Translations under genes and position numbers: made by a program | The notes under the pieces: generated by a model | What the model saw: only the letters and a program-made list of their open reading frames with translations | Databases searched by the model: none | Told to the model about the DNA's origin: nothing | NCBI GenBank assembly: GCA_049999805.1 | Contig: JBNGIO010005374.1 | Location: 1-20,736 of the forward strand | Direction of reading: 5' to 3' | Origin: Folioceros fuciformis | Taxonomy: Eukaryota; Anthocerotophyta; Anthocerotopsida; Anthocerotales | DNA: 20,736 nucleotides | Part shown: one piece after another, positions 8,882 through 17,963 of the stretch | How the letters are laid out: every line of letters starts with the position of its first letter | Numbering within the stretch: the first letter of the stretch is position 1

Positions 8882-11520
8882 TTATGTGCCATTCACATAT
8901 ACTGAGTAATCACCCAGCCCTGAGCCATCCATATGCTTATAGTGTTTTGGCTTTGAAAGTGCTTTGGTTAGAATGTTGGCCATATTATCATCTATTCCAA
9001 AAAAGCTAACCTTTGTTACCCCTCCATCCACAGCAACCTTGATGTAGTGATGGGATATCTCTAAATGCTTGGTGCGTGCGTGGAAATAGGGGTTAGCAAC
9101 CAAAGCAAGCATTGACATGTTGTCACAAAGTATGGGGGTAGGGTCCTGTTGTGTCTGCCCTAAGTCTTGTAAAAACCTTCTCTTCCATTCAGCTTCCTTG
9201 GTGGCTTCAATGAGAGATTTATACTCTACCTCCGTTGAAGACAAAGATATAGAGGGTTGCTTCTTGCAACTCTAATTGATGGCAGCACCTGCAAGAAGAA
9301 AGCAATATGTGGAGAGGTTGCAACGGGAGTCAGCATCAGACGCCCAATCGGCATCTGTAAAACCTTGTAGAATGAGTTTAGCCTTGCCACTACGCTTATA
9401 TATGAGCCCATGTGTCAAAGTGCCTTTTAAGTATTTAAAAATACGCTTGACGGCAACCCAATGAGCCCTACCCGAATGTTCTAGAAATTGCAACATTGTG
9501 CTTACAACATACTGAATATCAGGTCGAGTCCAATTTGCCACAAAAATGAGACTTCCGACTGCGTGTCTATATGGAACATCCTGCATATCCAACTGCTCCT
9601 CTCGGGTTTGCGCACATTGAAGACTAGTGAGCTTCACACCTGTAGCAGCTGGAGTAGTGGCTGGTCGTGCCTCATCCATATGAACGAGTTTTCCTTGTAC
9701 TTGTTTGATCTTGATGTACTTGTTTTAATGTATGGCCATCACCCCATAAGCCCTCACCAACTGGATCCCTAAACAAAACTTCAAGTCACTAATATCCTTC
9801 ATTTCAAATTTGTTAGATAAAAGCTGCTTGACATGTTCTAAAAGGGTCTTGTCATTTGTGTCTAATATTACATCATCAACATATACAGCCAAAATGACGT
9901 ATGAGGAGCCTTGGGTAAGCATATGTATATTGGAATCAGCAGTACTTTGTACAAAGTTGATTTCCAATAAGTAAACATGCATGGTAAAGTACCATACCCT
10001 ACCAGATTGCTTGAGGCCATAAATACACTTGAGAAGTTTTAAAACTTTGTTGGGGTATTTAGAATCAACATACCTCTCAGGTTGTTGCATGTAAAGTTCC
10101 TCCTCAAGCTTGCCGTACAAATACGTTGTGCAAACATCCATTTCATGCAGATACAAATCATGTTCCGTTGCCATAGCAAGTAACATCCTAATGGATTGAG
10201 ATCTAGCCACAGGGCTAAATGTCTCTTGATAATCTAGGCCTTCAACTTGTGTGAATCCCCTAGCAATGAGTCGAGATTTATAACGTGCTATCTCTCCTTT
10301 TGAGTTGAGCTTGTGCTTGAAAACCCACTTGCATGAGATGGGTTTTCTGCCATGTGGCAAATCCACTAACTTCAAAGTATTGTTCTTGATCAAGGATTGA
10401 TACTCATCCTCTACTGATATGCGCCACTTATCACCACTAGAGCCAGATAGGGCTTGCTTCAAACTGATTGGCTCATCAGGCATGACAGCAACAAGTGATG
10501 TGGAAGTGTTGCGAAAATCTAGAGACTCATAGGGGGGCTCCATCCACTCGGCTCTAGGTGGTCTTTGGCGGGTGGATCTAAGCAACTTGGGTTATGGTGG
10601 AACTTCTACAACCTGTGGCGGTATGACGTCTTGCTCTAAAGCAGGTTCATGGTCATCTTGAATAAGGTCAGGAACTACATCTTCCATGAGAGGTTCAAGG
10701 TCATGTGCAAGGTCATGCTAGATATTTTGTGCATCTAAAACAGGCGGAGGGTTAGCTGGCAACTCATCATCTTGTGGATACACAGCAGGTACCTCATCAG
10801 TGTCCTGCTCATCATCATGATCAACTAATGGATGTGCTCCCTCTGCCATAGGATGTGCTCCCTCTACTAACGTTGCCAGTTCACCATGAGCATAGCTAGG
10901 TTCAATGAAAGTGACACTTCAAGCTAAGGTTAAAGAGTGAGTAACGGGATCATAAAGCTTGTATGCCTTGGCAGTCTCGCTGTATCCGACAAAAACAAGG
11001 GCCTTTGCTCTCATGTCAAGCTTCCTCCTCTTTTCGGAAGGGATATAAGCGAATGCCTTAGCTCCAAATACTCAAAGATGCTGTAAACTAAGTTTATGCT
11101 TCTAGAATACCTCATATGGTGTCCTTCCAGGTATAGCACTAGTGAGCACCCGATTAAGAATGTACGTCGCAGCAACTACAACCTCTGCCCAATACCCTTG
11201 AGGGAGACCTGCCCAAAGCAGCATACTCCTTGTCATTCCTAACAGAGTTTGGTTCTTGCGTTCGGCAACTCCGTTCTGTTGTTGATTATAGGGTACAATC
11301 AGCTAACGCCGAATGCCATGTTGTGCAAGGTACTTGTCGAAAGCGGCGTTGACAAATTCTGTCCCATTGTCCGTGCACAGCATTCTAAGAAGATGACCAG
11401 ACTGTCACTAGGCAACTAGCAACCATTCCTGGAAACAAGTGAATGTATCACTCTTCAAATGCATAGGAAAGGTCCACGTATACCTACCTCCATCCATAGC
11501 AATGAGGAACCCCATCGCTC
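8882..11520 (-). pseudogene. Copia element D: integrase-reverse transcriptase-RNase H in one frame with stops
   Basis: Read right to left this is one unshifted pol frame. Integrase core: GGRYTWTFPMHLKSD, LCTDNGTEFVN (second catalytic Asp), QNGVAERKNQTLLGM (catalytic Glu), WAEVVVAATYILNR, and VFGAKAFAYIPSEKRRKLD, where the linker begins. An acidic linker follows (10920-10600). RT: KWVFKHKLNSKG, MDVCTTYLYGKLEEELYMQQ, catalytic YVDD at 9883-9872, FCLGIQLV. RNase H: DADWASDADSR, STEVEYKSL, LCDNMSMLALV, HARTKHLEISHHYIK, ANILTKALSK. In-frame stops: TAG 11410, TGA 11407, TAG 11305, TAG 11104, TGA 11074, TGA 10921, TAG 10720, TAA 10594, TAA 9727, TAG 9274 (Trp expected). The first catalytic Asp of integrase, protease and gag are missing; recognisable homology ends near 11520. 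There are no frameshifts over about 2.6 kb. Confidence 0.93.
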
Positions 11521-11838
11521 CTTCATGGGAACAAAACCCAATGTCTCAACGATAGTGGGATAAGTGTGGCCACTAAAGGTTGAACTTGTTGGCAACCAAT
11601 GCCCGGGGATTTTCCGCCACACAAATTCACCAGATATGGCTTACAAACCATTAGCCGAGCCTTTAGAATTAGCCACCTATAAAACCCTTCCTGAGCCCAC
11701 ATAAGAGGTTTTGATAGGTTTAGCATCAATCCTCGATTTAGACTAGGGCCTATCAATAAGCACTTAGGTTGTTCCTAACAGAGCAACATTTGCATACTGT
11801 AACTCTAATTCTTCAGGCTCCTTCTATAACACCATATC
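11521..11838. other. Junction and leader region between elements D and E
   Basis: No recognisable gene. D is read away to the left and E to the right, so the two are head to head here. I searched for the E-family LTR start (TAT.GAAAT), the polypurine tract and a tRNA-Met primer site (TGGTATCAGAG) and saw none. The 5' LTR of E is therefore missing or too diverged. A minus-strand frame at 11523-11756 has no known motif. The last 80 bases before 11839 are probably the gag leader of E. Confidence 0.4.
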
Positions 11839-12736
11839 ATGGCTCGAACTACTTTTACACAATCTAGTTCCAATGTCCCTCCTCCTAGAAAAGAAATCAA
11901 GGACAGATAGATTAAATGAGACTAACTATGCCACTTGGGAAATGAGGATGGCAGCCATCCTTAAAGAGCAGGAACTAATGGATATAGTTGATGGGACCCT
12001 GGCATGTCCTACCAATCCAAGCCCAGCACTAGCTGCTAGCACCCAAGCATCCTTAGATGTATCTACCTGGCATAAAAAGGATAAGAGGGCCAGAAACATC
12101 TTGCTTTCAGCCCTAGACAGAAATATGATACCACATACACAAGGCCAAACAACAGTTGCTGCTGTTTGGTCAATTTTCAAGGAAATGTTCGTTGCCAAGG
12201 ATCCTATGGCTCACCTCAATGCCACAAGGCAATTCTATACAATGAAAATAAAAGAGACGTATACCATCAAGCACCATGTGCATAGGTTTCGAATTCTTTG
12301 GGCCAGATTTGCTTCTGCAGACTCAAGAGGATCTAAAATTTTAGAACTTCAAGCTGCAGTTATCCTCCTTTCATCTCTCCTTGCAAGCTACCATACAATT
12401 GTGAGTACACAAGCTTCAGTATTAAGACAAGCTATCAAATTAGCTGTTGGAGGCACTCTAGCCATTACGTTATCAAAGATTATTGGAGCTCTGATTAAAG
12501 AAGAATCTAGCCGTACGGGCATAGGCCGTGCCTCCTCTTCTCACCAAAGTCAACACGTCCTATACACTTCCAGAGGAAGAGGGCGAGGCAAAGGTGGTTT
12601 TTCGCCTAGAGCTTCATATAGTGGAACTGGAACTAATTCCAATTCCAATTCTGAACACCGCAAGATCAAGAGCCCATGCAACTGGTGCCGTATTCTTGGA
12701 CATTTTGAAAATGAATGCCACAAGAAGCAAGCATGA
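11839..12736 (+). pseudogene. Element E gag with CCHC zinc knuckle
   Basis: Gag forms the nucleocapsid that packages element RNA. The likely original ATG is at 11839 (MARTTFTQSSSNVP). That frame meets TAG within 25 codons, and the homologous frame continues from about 11873, so a one-base frame change lies between them. The body has typical copia gag features (LNETNYATWEMRM, VWSIFKEMFVAKD, LNATRQFYTMKIKE). It then has an Arg/Gly-rich stretch (SRGRGRGKGGFSPRAS) and the knuckle CNWCRILGHFENEC near 12678-12719, which fits C-x2-C-x4-H-x4-C. The frame closes at a TGA (12734-12736). In an intact element gag would run on into protease in the same frame, so this stop is probably secondary. Confidence 0.85.
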
Positions 12737-14057
12737 GAGGCTCAATGTCTTGCCGCAGAAACTCATGTGGTTAAATTAAATCCCAATGGCAAGTCACCTG
12801 CAATTTTAGCAGTATGCTTGTCACTTACAAAGGCAGAGAAAACAATGTGGTATTTTGACTTAGGAGCAACTAACCACACCTATTAGTCCATAGAAATGTT
12901 TAGGTCATACTCCAAATTTGCAACCAACCAGTTTGTGCTTTTAGGTGATGACAGTGGACTCTCCATTGAGGGACATGCGGAAGTCCAACTCAAACTCAAT
13001 GGCAGACAACAAGCCATTTTGTCAGGAGTTTTACATGTTCCACAAATAAGTAAAAATTTGCTGTCAGTTCACAAACTTACTTCGAACATTCTCTGCAATT
13101 GACCTTCAGCCTAGGGTCCTGCACCCTTACACCTGCAAACCAGAATTCACTTGTGTTAGCAGTTGGTGTACCATATCATGGTCAATATAGTTTGCAAGTT
13201 ATGCTTGAACCTATCCATAAAGCTAATGTTGTTGATGCAAATTCAGGTGTCAATACTACCTTCCTTTGGCACTATCGGCTCTATCACCCTAGTCTAGCCT
13301 ACTTATAGCAAATTCTTGAGCATCCAGAGCTATATAAAGATGGATTGTCTTTTGCTCTTGATGCCAACACGTTTTGTAAGAGCTGTCAATATGGTTAAAT
13401 CTCACAAAAACCCTATAATGATCCTGAACCAATTAAGGCAACTTCTTTGCTGGAGGTCATCCATTCAGATATATGTGGTCCTATGTCCACTCAATCTTTT
13501 GCAGGAGCTATTTACTTCCTCTCCTTTACAGATGAATGGAGTTATTACTCCCATCTCTACTTTCTACAAAGCCGCCAGCAAACATATGCTAAGTTTGTGG
13601 AATACGTGGCCATGGTTGAAGCTCAAATAGGATGCTTCATCAAGAGTTTTTGCGATGACAATGCTAATGAATATTTGAGCTTAGACTTCCATGAATCTGC
13701 AAGGCAAAAGGCATTATCCATCAGCTGACCATCCCATATCATCTGCCACATAATCCCTATGCAGAAAGATATAATAGGACCTTGCAAGAAAGGACGAGAG
13801 CAGCTCTTACTTTGGCTGGACTCACACAAGGTTATTGGGCGGAAGCCGTTGACTCTATCAATTATGTATGCAACAAGCTACCTTTGAAACCATTTTATGA
13901 CACCACACCTTTTGAAAGGTGGACTGGTCACAAGCCGCGTATCGACCACCTTAGGACTTTTGGTGCCATAGCTTATGCTTTCATACCAAAAGATAAACCC
14001 AAGAAGATGGACAACAAGCTACTAAGATGTATTCATTGGATATTCAGACACTATTAA
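12737..14057 (+). pseudogene. Element E protease-integrase (frameshifted)
   Basis: Protease: WYFDLGATNH at about 12848-12877, where copia aspartic proteases normally have D-S-G-A. Ser is replaced by Leu (TTA), which a single C to T change from TCA would give. LSVHKLTSN follows. Integrase: the HHCC zinc site is visible as HYRLYH and CKSC. The catalytic triad is visible as HSDICGP (first Asp), CDDNANEY (second Asp) and NPYAERYNRTL (Glu), but they sit in two frames with a shift near 13710. Stops: TAG 12884, TAG 13306, TAA 13396, plus frame changes near 13100, 13710 and 14035. The FERWTGHKPRIDHLRTFGAIAY block marks the end of the integrase region. Confidence 0.85.
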
Positions 14058-15480
14058 AGGATACAAGCTTTATAATCCATCTACTCGGGAGCTATCTATA
14101 GCTCTCAGCATCAGCTTCAATGAGTCTTACATCTTGCAGTCACATGAGAAATTAGCCTCTACATATGATACCTTACCAACAACTACTATCAATGGCCATT
14201 CACCAACATTGAGTAAATCCTCACTTAACAACAAAAACGATTACTTTCATACATACTATGAGCCAGAAGTGTTTGCTGATGTTGATGCACACTCAGATCC
14301 CACTGGTTATATTGAGCCTGCTGCCCCAGATGATGGAATTTTGGACCAACAGCCTCTAGATCATGCAGCACTTGAGCTTCCTCCACAACTTGAAGATCAT
14401 TAGATGTTGCAATATTACCCGATGATCTTGTTGAACATGTCCATGAAGAGGAAACTTTACCATTGCGACAATCTACAAGGACTCACAGACCTCGTTCAGC
14501 ATGGTTAGAACTTCCCTATGAGCATGGTGATGTCTCTACATCCAAATCTATTGTTGCCTCTAATAGTGTTAGAGAAAGCCTGACACAAATGGCCAACCAT
14601 ATGGCCTTTGTTGTCATGGAACCTCCAAACACTCCTTTGTCCTACAAAGAGGCCCTTGCCTCACCACAACATACAAAATTGCAAAAGGCCATTCACCATG
14701 AGTATAAATCCTTGATTGATAATAACACTTGGAAGTTAGTCAAATTACCTCTAGGCCGCAAGGCCATAAATTCCAAATGGGTGTTTAAGCTAAAGCTAAA
14801 TCCAGATGGTTATGTTGCCCGATATAAGGCATGCTTGATACACAATGCTTGCACGATATACACAAGTCTAAGGGCTGGACTACAAGGAGACATTCAGCCT
14901 TGTGGTCAAGCCTACCTCTATAAGGATACTCGTATGCTATGCCATTCAGCACAAGTTACTTGTGCATTAGATGGACATCAAAACAGCGTTCTTGAATGGC
15001 CCCCTTGACGAAACAATCTTTATGACTCAGCCATAAGGATATGTGCTTGATCTAGACTTGGTATGCGAGTTGCTGAAGTCCATTTATGGACTGAAACAAT
15101 CAGCTTGTAAATGGAATGGCAAGGTTGATAAGAAACTTCAAGCTCTTGGATTTCAACCTCTTTTAGCAGATTGCAGCGTATATGTTATGCACACAGCCTA
15201 AGGATTATGTATTGTTGCCTTATATGTTGACGACAATTTCATATTTGCTAGCAGCAAGGGAATTTTAACACAAGTTAAATAGGACTTAGCTAAAGAATGG
15301 GATATGACTGCTGTAGGTCCCCTCAAGTTTGCTCTTGGCATCCAATTTCACTTCAACCCTGTGGATGCTTATGTGACCCTATATGAGGAGCAATTCATTA
15401 GGCAAATTCTCACTAAATTTCAGCTACAAGGTATCAATCCTGTAGCTACCCCTGTTGCTACTAGAGAGAAATTATCCAAG
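14058..15480 (+). pseudogene. Element E linker and reverse transcriptase, 5' part (before the insertion)
   Basis: After the frame change at 14035 the linker reads GYSDTIKGYKLYNPSTREL, then acidic sequence. RT follows from 14463 (RSAWLELPYEHGDVS, KSLIDNNTWKLVKLPLGRKAI, KWVFKLKLNPDG). A net +7-bp change near 14845, beside a repeated ATGCTTG, shifts the frame. RT goes on with MDIKTAFLNGPL (from 14971), IYGLKQSACKWNGK and the catalytic YVDD at 15223-15234, up to ATREKLSK. Stops in the continuing frame: TAA 14869, TAG 14968 (Gln expected), TAA 15034, TAA 15199, TAG 15280. The TAA at 14869 sits at the same codon as the TAG at 278 of element A. Confidence 0.88.
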
Positions 15481-15680
15481 CTTGTGGGGCAGTTAAGCAC
15501 CCCATAGGCGGGGGAAACTACTCGGCCGCAAGGTAGATCAAGATTGTTCCCCCCTCAGCTTAGAAGCTAGCGTGCTCGCTATCTCCTTATTCAGTTGCTT
15601 ATGTAACGCTTGTACCCATGTTGCAACCTGAGCTATGGATAATTAGATTTTTTTCTTCATGAAATTTTTTTTTTTCCAAG
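15481..15680 (+). mobile_element. 200-bp insertion with poly-T tail and target duplication (SINE-like)
   Basis: Element A and element E align through REKLS and again from the PYREVV block, and 200 bases in E have no counterpart. The insert begins cttgtggggcag and ends in 11 T (15665-15675). TCCAAG occurs just before it (15475-15480) and again at its right end (15675-15680), a target-site duplication of 6 bp, or up to 9 with one mismatch. The homologous frame resumes directly after (TTTGATTGCCC). A short tailed insert with a duplication suggests a SINE or other short retroposon on the + strand. I see no clear pol III A or B box. The stretch could also be read on the minus strand, where it has a short open frame of unknown meaning. 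Confidence 0.6.
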
Positions 15681-16393
15681 TTTGATTGCCCTACAATTGA
15701 GGCTGAAAAAGATGAGATGTCACTTACACCTTACCGCGAGGTGGTCGACAACTTGCTGTACCTTGCAGGATGGACATGTCCTGATATTTCACAAGCCACA
15801 AGCCTAGTCTTCTAGTACTTATCAAACCCTGGCAAGCGACATTGGACGGCAGTCAAGCAAATAATGCGGCACCTTAAAGACACCAAACACCTATGCTTAA
15901 AATATTCACAGTGCAACCCAAAGGATTTTACACTTAACTATTTCTCCAATGCTGATTGGGCTAGAGATATGGATGAGCGGAAATCTGTTGCCGCTTATTG
16001 CCCTCTCCTCCATGGTTTTGCAATAACCTAGCAAAGCAAGAAACTGAGTACCATAAGCCTCTCCTCTACGGAGGCAAAATACAGTGCTTTGTCACTTGCA
16101 GCCCGTGAAATCAGTTGGATTTGGTAGTTTCTAGCAAAAATCAAAATCCCACAACTTGCACTAACATTATTATATTGCGACAACAATCTACAATTGCCCT
16201 TTCAACAAATCCAATCCTACACGCCAGATCTAAGCACATCGAGATACAGTTTCACTACATTCGACAGGTCGTGGAGCAAAAAGTCATTGCACTTATCTAT
16301 GTACCAACAGCCAAAAACGTGGCTGACCTGCTCACAAAGGGCTTGAGCAAGCAGATACATGAGCAGCACAAAGTTTTCTTTGGGACTAATTGA
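15681..16393 (+). pseudogene. Element E reverse transcriptase end and RNase H (after the insertion)
   Basis: The frame shifted by the insertion continues as SLTPYREVVDNLLYLAGW, LSNPGKRHWTAVKQ, NADWARDMDERKS (RNase H Asp), SSTEAKYSALSLAARE (Glu) and YCDNN (Asp). A one-base insertion near 16190 moves it to the last frame (STIALSTNPILHARSKHIE, ADLLTKGLSK), which ends at the TGA 16391-16393. Stops: TAG 15813, TAG 16029 (Trp expected), TAG 16125 (Gln in element A). This part spans the region hidden by the N gap in element A. Confidence 0.9.
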
Positions 16394-16798
16394 TATGACT
16401 TATCTTCAACCTGTAGAAAGGCTTGCACACACTTTGAACTTCATCCGTCATCCGGAAGCAGCAATTGATTTGCAACCTTGAAGATCAGCAACAACTCCTC
16501 CTCTATTACGGTGGCGCCCATACGGGCACCAGATTTGAAACTTCTCTTTTGCGCTGTAGGATCAGAGGATTTACTCCCAGACTTTGCAAGATGCAACTCT
16601 CTCTGGGCCCTTCTCCTTGCATCACTTGCATGTCACGTGCAATGGAGTTTTGGTATAAGGATCCAAGCCTTTGCAACAACGATTGTGGATGGCCGTGGTT
16701 TCACTGCCACGGCCGCTACGGAATGAGCGCAGCAGTATCGCTGTCTTAAGGATTATCTTAACCTGCCCCGCTTTGCTACTTAGTTAGGTCTGAGAGGG
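16394..16798 (+). other. 3' spacer of element E with polypurine tract
   Basis: About 400 bases without a recognised gene between the pol stop and the LTR. A frame at 16478-16726 encodes about 80 partly hydrophobic residues but has no motif. GAACTTCATCC (about 16434-16444) is the inverse of the shared post-pol motif of A-D with one mismatch. The spacer ends in ctgagaggggg, identical to element A. Confidence 0.55.
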
Positions 16799-17250
16799 GG
16801 TATAGAAATAAGGCATTATTTATTAATGCATCCCTAACTAATTACTATATTAGGCAGGGTTATTACTAAACATTATTACAAAATGATAGATTAAATTAGG
16901 GTAAATTTTCATGGAGGTTCATAATCGACACGTCGTATCAAACACTCTTGTTCACCACACACGATCTTCCTTTATTAATATGTTGTGCAATTCTCTATGA
17001 GTGCTTGCTCGACGTGTGAGCAGACTTAGAATTGTTTAAGGAAAAAGGAGATGGGATGAGACAACATATTTCGGTAAGCAAAGGAGGTCCGAGGTCCCTC
17101 TTAATTATCGCATGAGGGGTTTTATACAAAAATTGGACTTTGTCGCGCCACCTAGTTGCATAGGTGGCATGGCCTCCCTTGGTTGCTCTTAGCCTAATTA
17201 AACAAAGATTCAATATCAAGACATAGTTAACCCTAGTATTTAATTATACT
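16799..17250 (+). repeat. Putative 3' LTR of element E and adjoining AT-rich sequence
   Basis: It begins TATAGAAATAAGG directly after the polypurine tract, another TA start as in element A. It contains the hairpin GCATTA/TAATGC (16813-16829). The right end is not defined. At 17228-17243, ACCCTAGTATTTAATTA resembles the inverse of the start of the A LTR, which could be the far end of this LTR or a reversed LTR relic. On the minus strand a TATA box (tgtataaaacccc, about 17130) fits a reversed LTR. Confidence 0.4.
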
Positions 17251-17963
17251 ATGGTGCCTATGATGTTAGTGGTGCACACATCGTGATAGCGTAGGCCTTT
17301 GTGACTTCCAGCGCATCTGCCAATGTCCCTTAGCATCGCTAGACTTCAGGCCTTTGTGTTGAGTTATTGAGCTCTATATGAGCTAAACTCATGTGGTGTT
17401 AGTTATCCCAGTTGGGTTCATACTAGACTAGTTCTAGTTATTAGTGAACTTAGGATAGTGTAGATTATCCCATATTGAACCTGGAAGTTGTGTAGCCCTA
17501 AATGTACTACTTAAATGGAGACCTCGGACCTCCATAGTAAGACAGTGGTGATGTGTATTGTTTTCATGGTTGTGATCACCAATACCACCCTCTCTTCTCT
17601 CCTCTCCTCTCCTACACTTGCACGTAGATTGGAGTCGATCCTATTGACACTTTGGCCAGCCCTTCTTCATGCCCAGTTCTTGCAACCAACCTTCTCCATT
17701 GACTCAATCATACCTAAGGCTTTTACGATGAGTCTTGCCTCTACCCTTGGCTGCACCTAGTGCCTCTCTTACCCAGATCTGCATGATCCTCCCTTCATGG
17801 CCGCTGATGTCGGTTTATCAATTTTTTAATTACCCTTTATCAATAAATTCTTGTGTCGTTATGCCCTACATTTCATAATCATTTCTTCATCTAGTTGCTA
17901 CTCGCCTTTTATTAGAGTTGTTTCTGTCAACAACACCTCTTAGCTCCAATGACTCAAGCGGTG
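17251..17963. other. Unassigned AT-rich stretch
   Basis: No gene or element recognised. It has a short CT-rich run (ctctcttctctcctctcctctcc, about 17589-17612). It may include the 3' non-coding end and LTR of the neighbouring gypsy element on the minus strand, but I could not find a convincing polypurine tract or LTR start. Confidence 0.4.

Larger units (their letters stand above)
11839..16798 (+). mobile_element. Copia element E, nearly full-length internal region (A/E family)
   Basis: Gag, protease, integrase, reverse transcriptase and RNase H occur in this order, which is the Ty1/copia order (integrase before RT). The pol residues closely follow element A (KSLIDN.TWKLVKLP, REKLS, ILHARSKHIEIQFHYIRQ), and both end in tgagaggggg before a TA-starting LTR. 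At least seven frame changes and many stops make it inert. A 200-bp insertion interrupts RT at 15481. No 5' LTR was found. Confidence 0.88.

Noticed and set aside
278-16127. TAG reassigned as a sense codon in this genome
   Set aside because: TAG replaces both Gln and Trp, other stops also occur in the same frames, and several elements end pol at TAG; mutational decay explains it better.
17589-17612. CT-rich run as a possible polypyrimidine regulatory element
   Set aside because: Short simple-sequence run with no supporting context.
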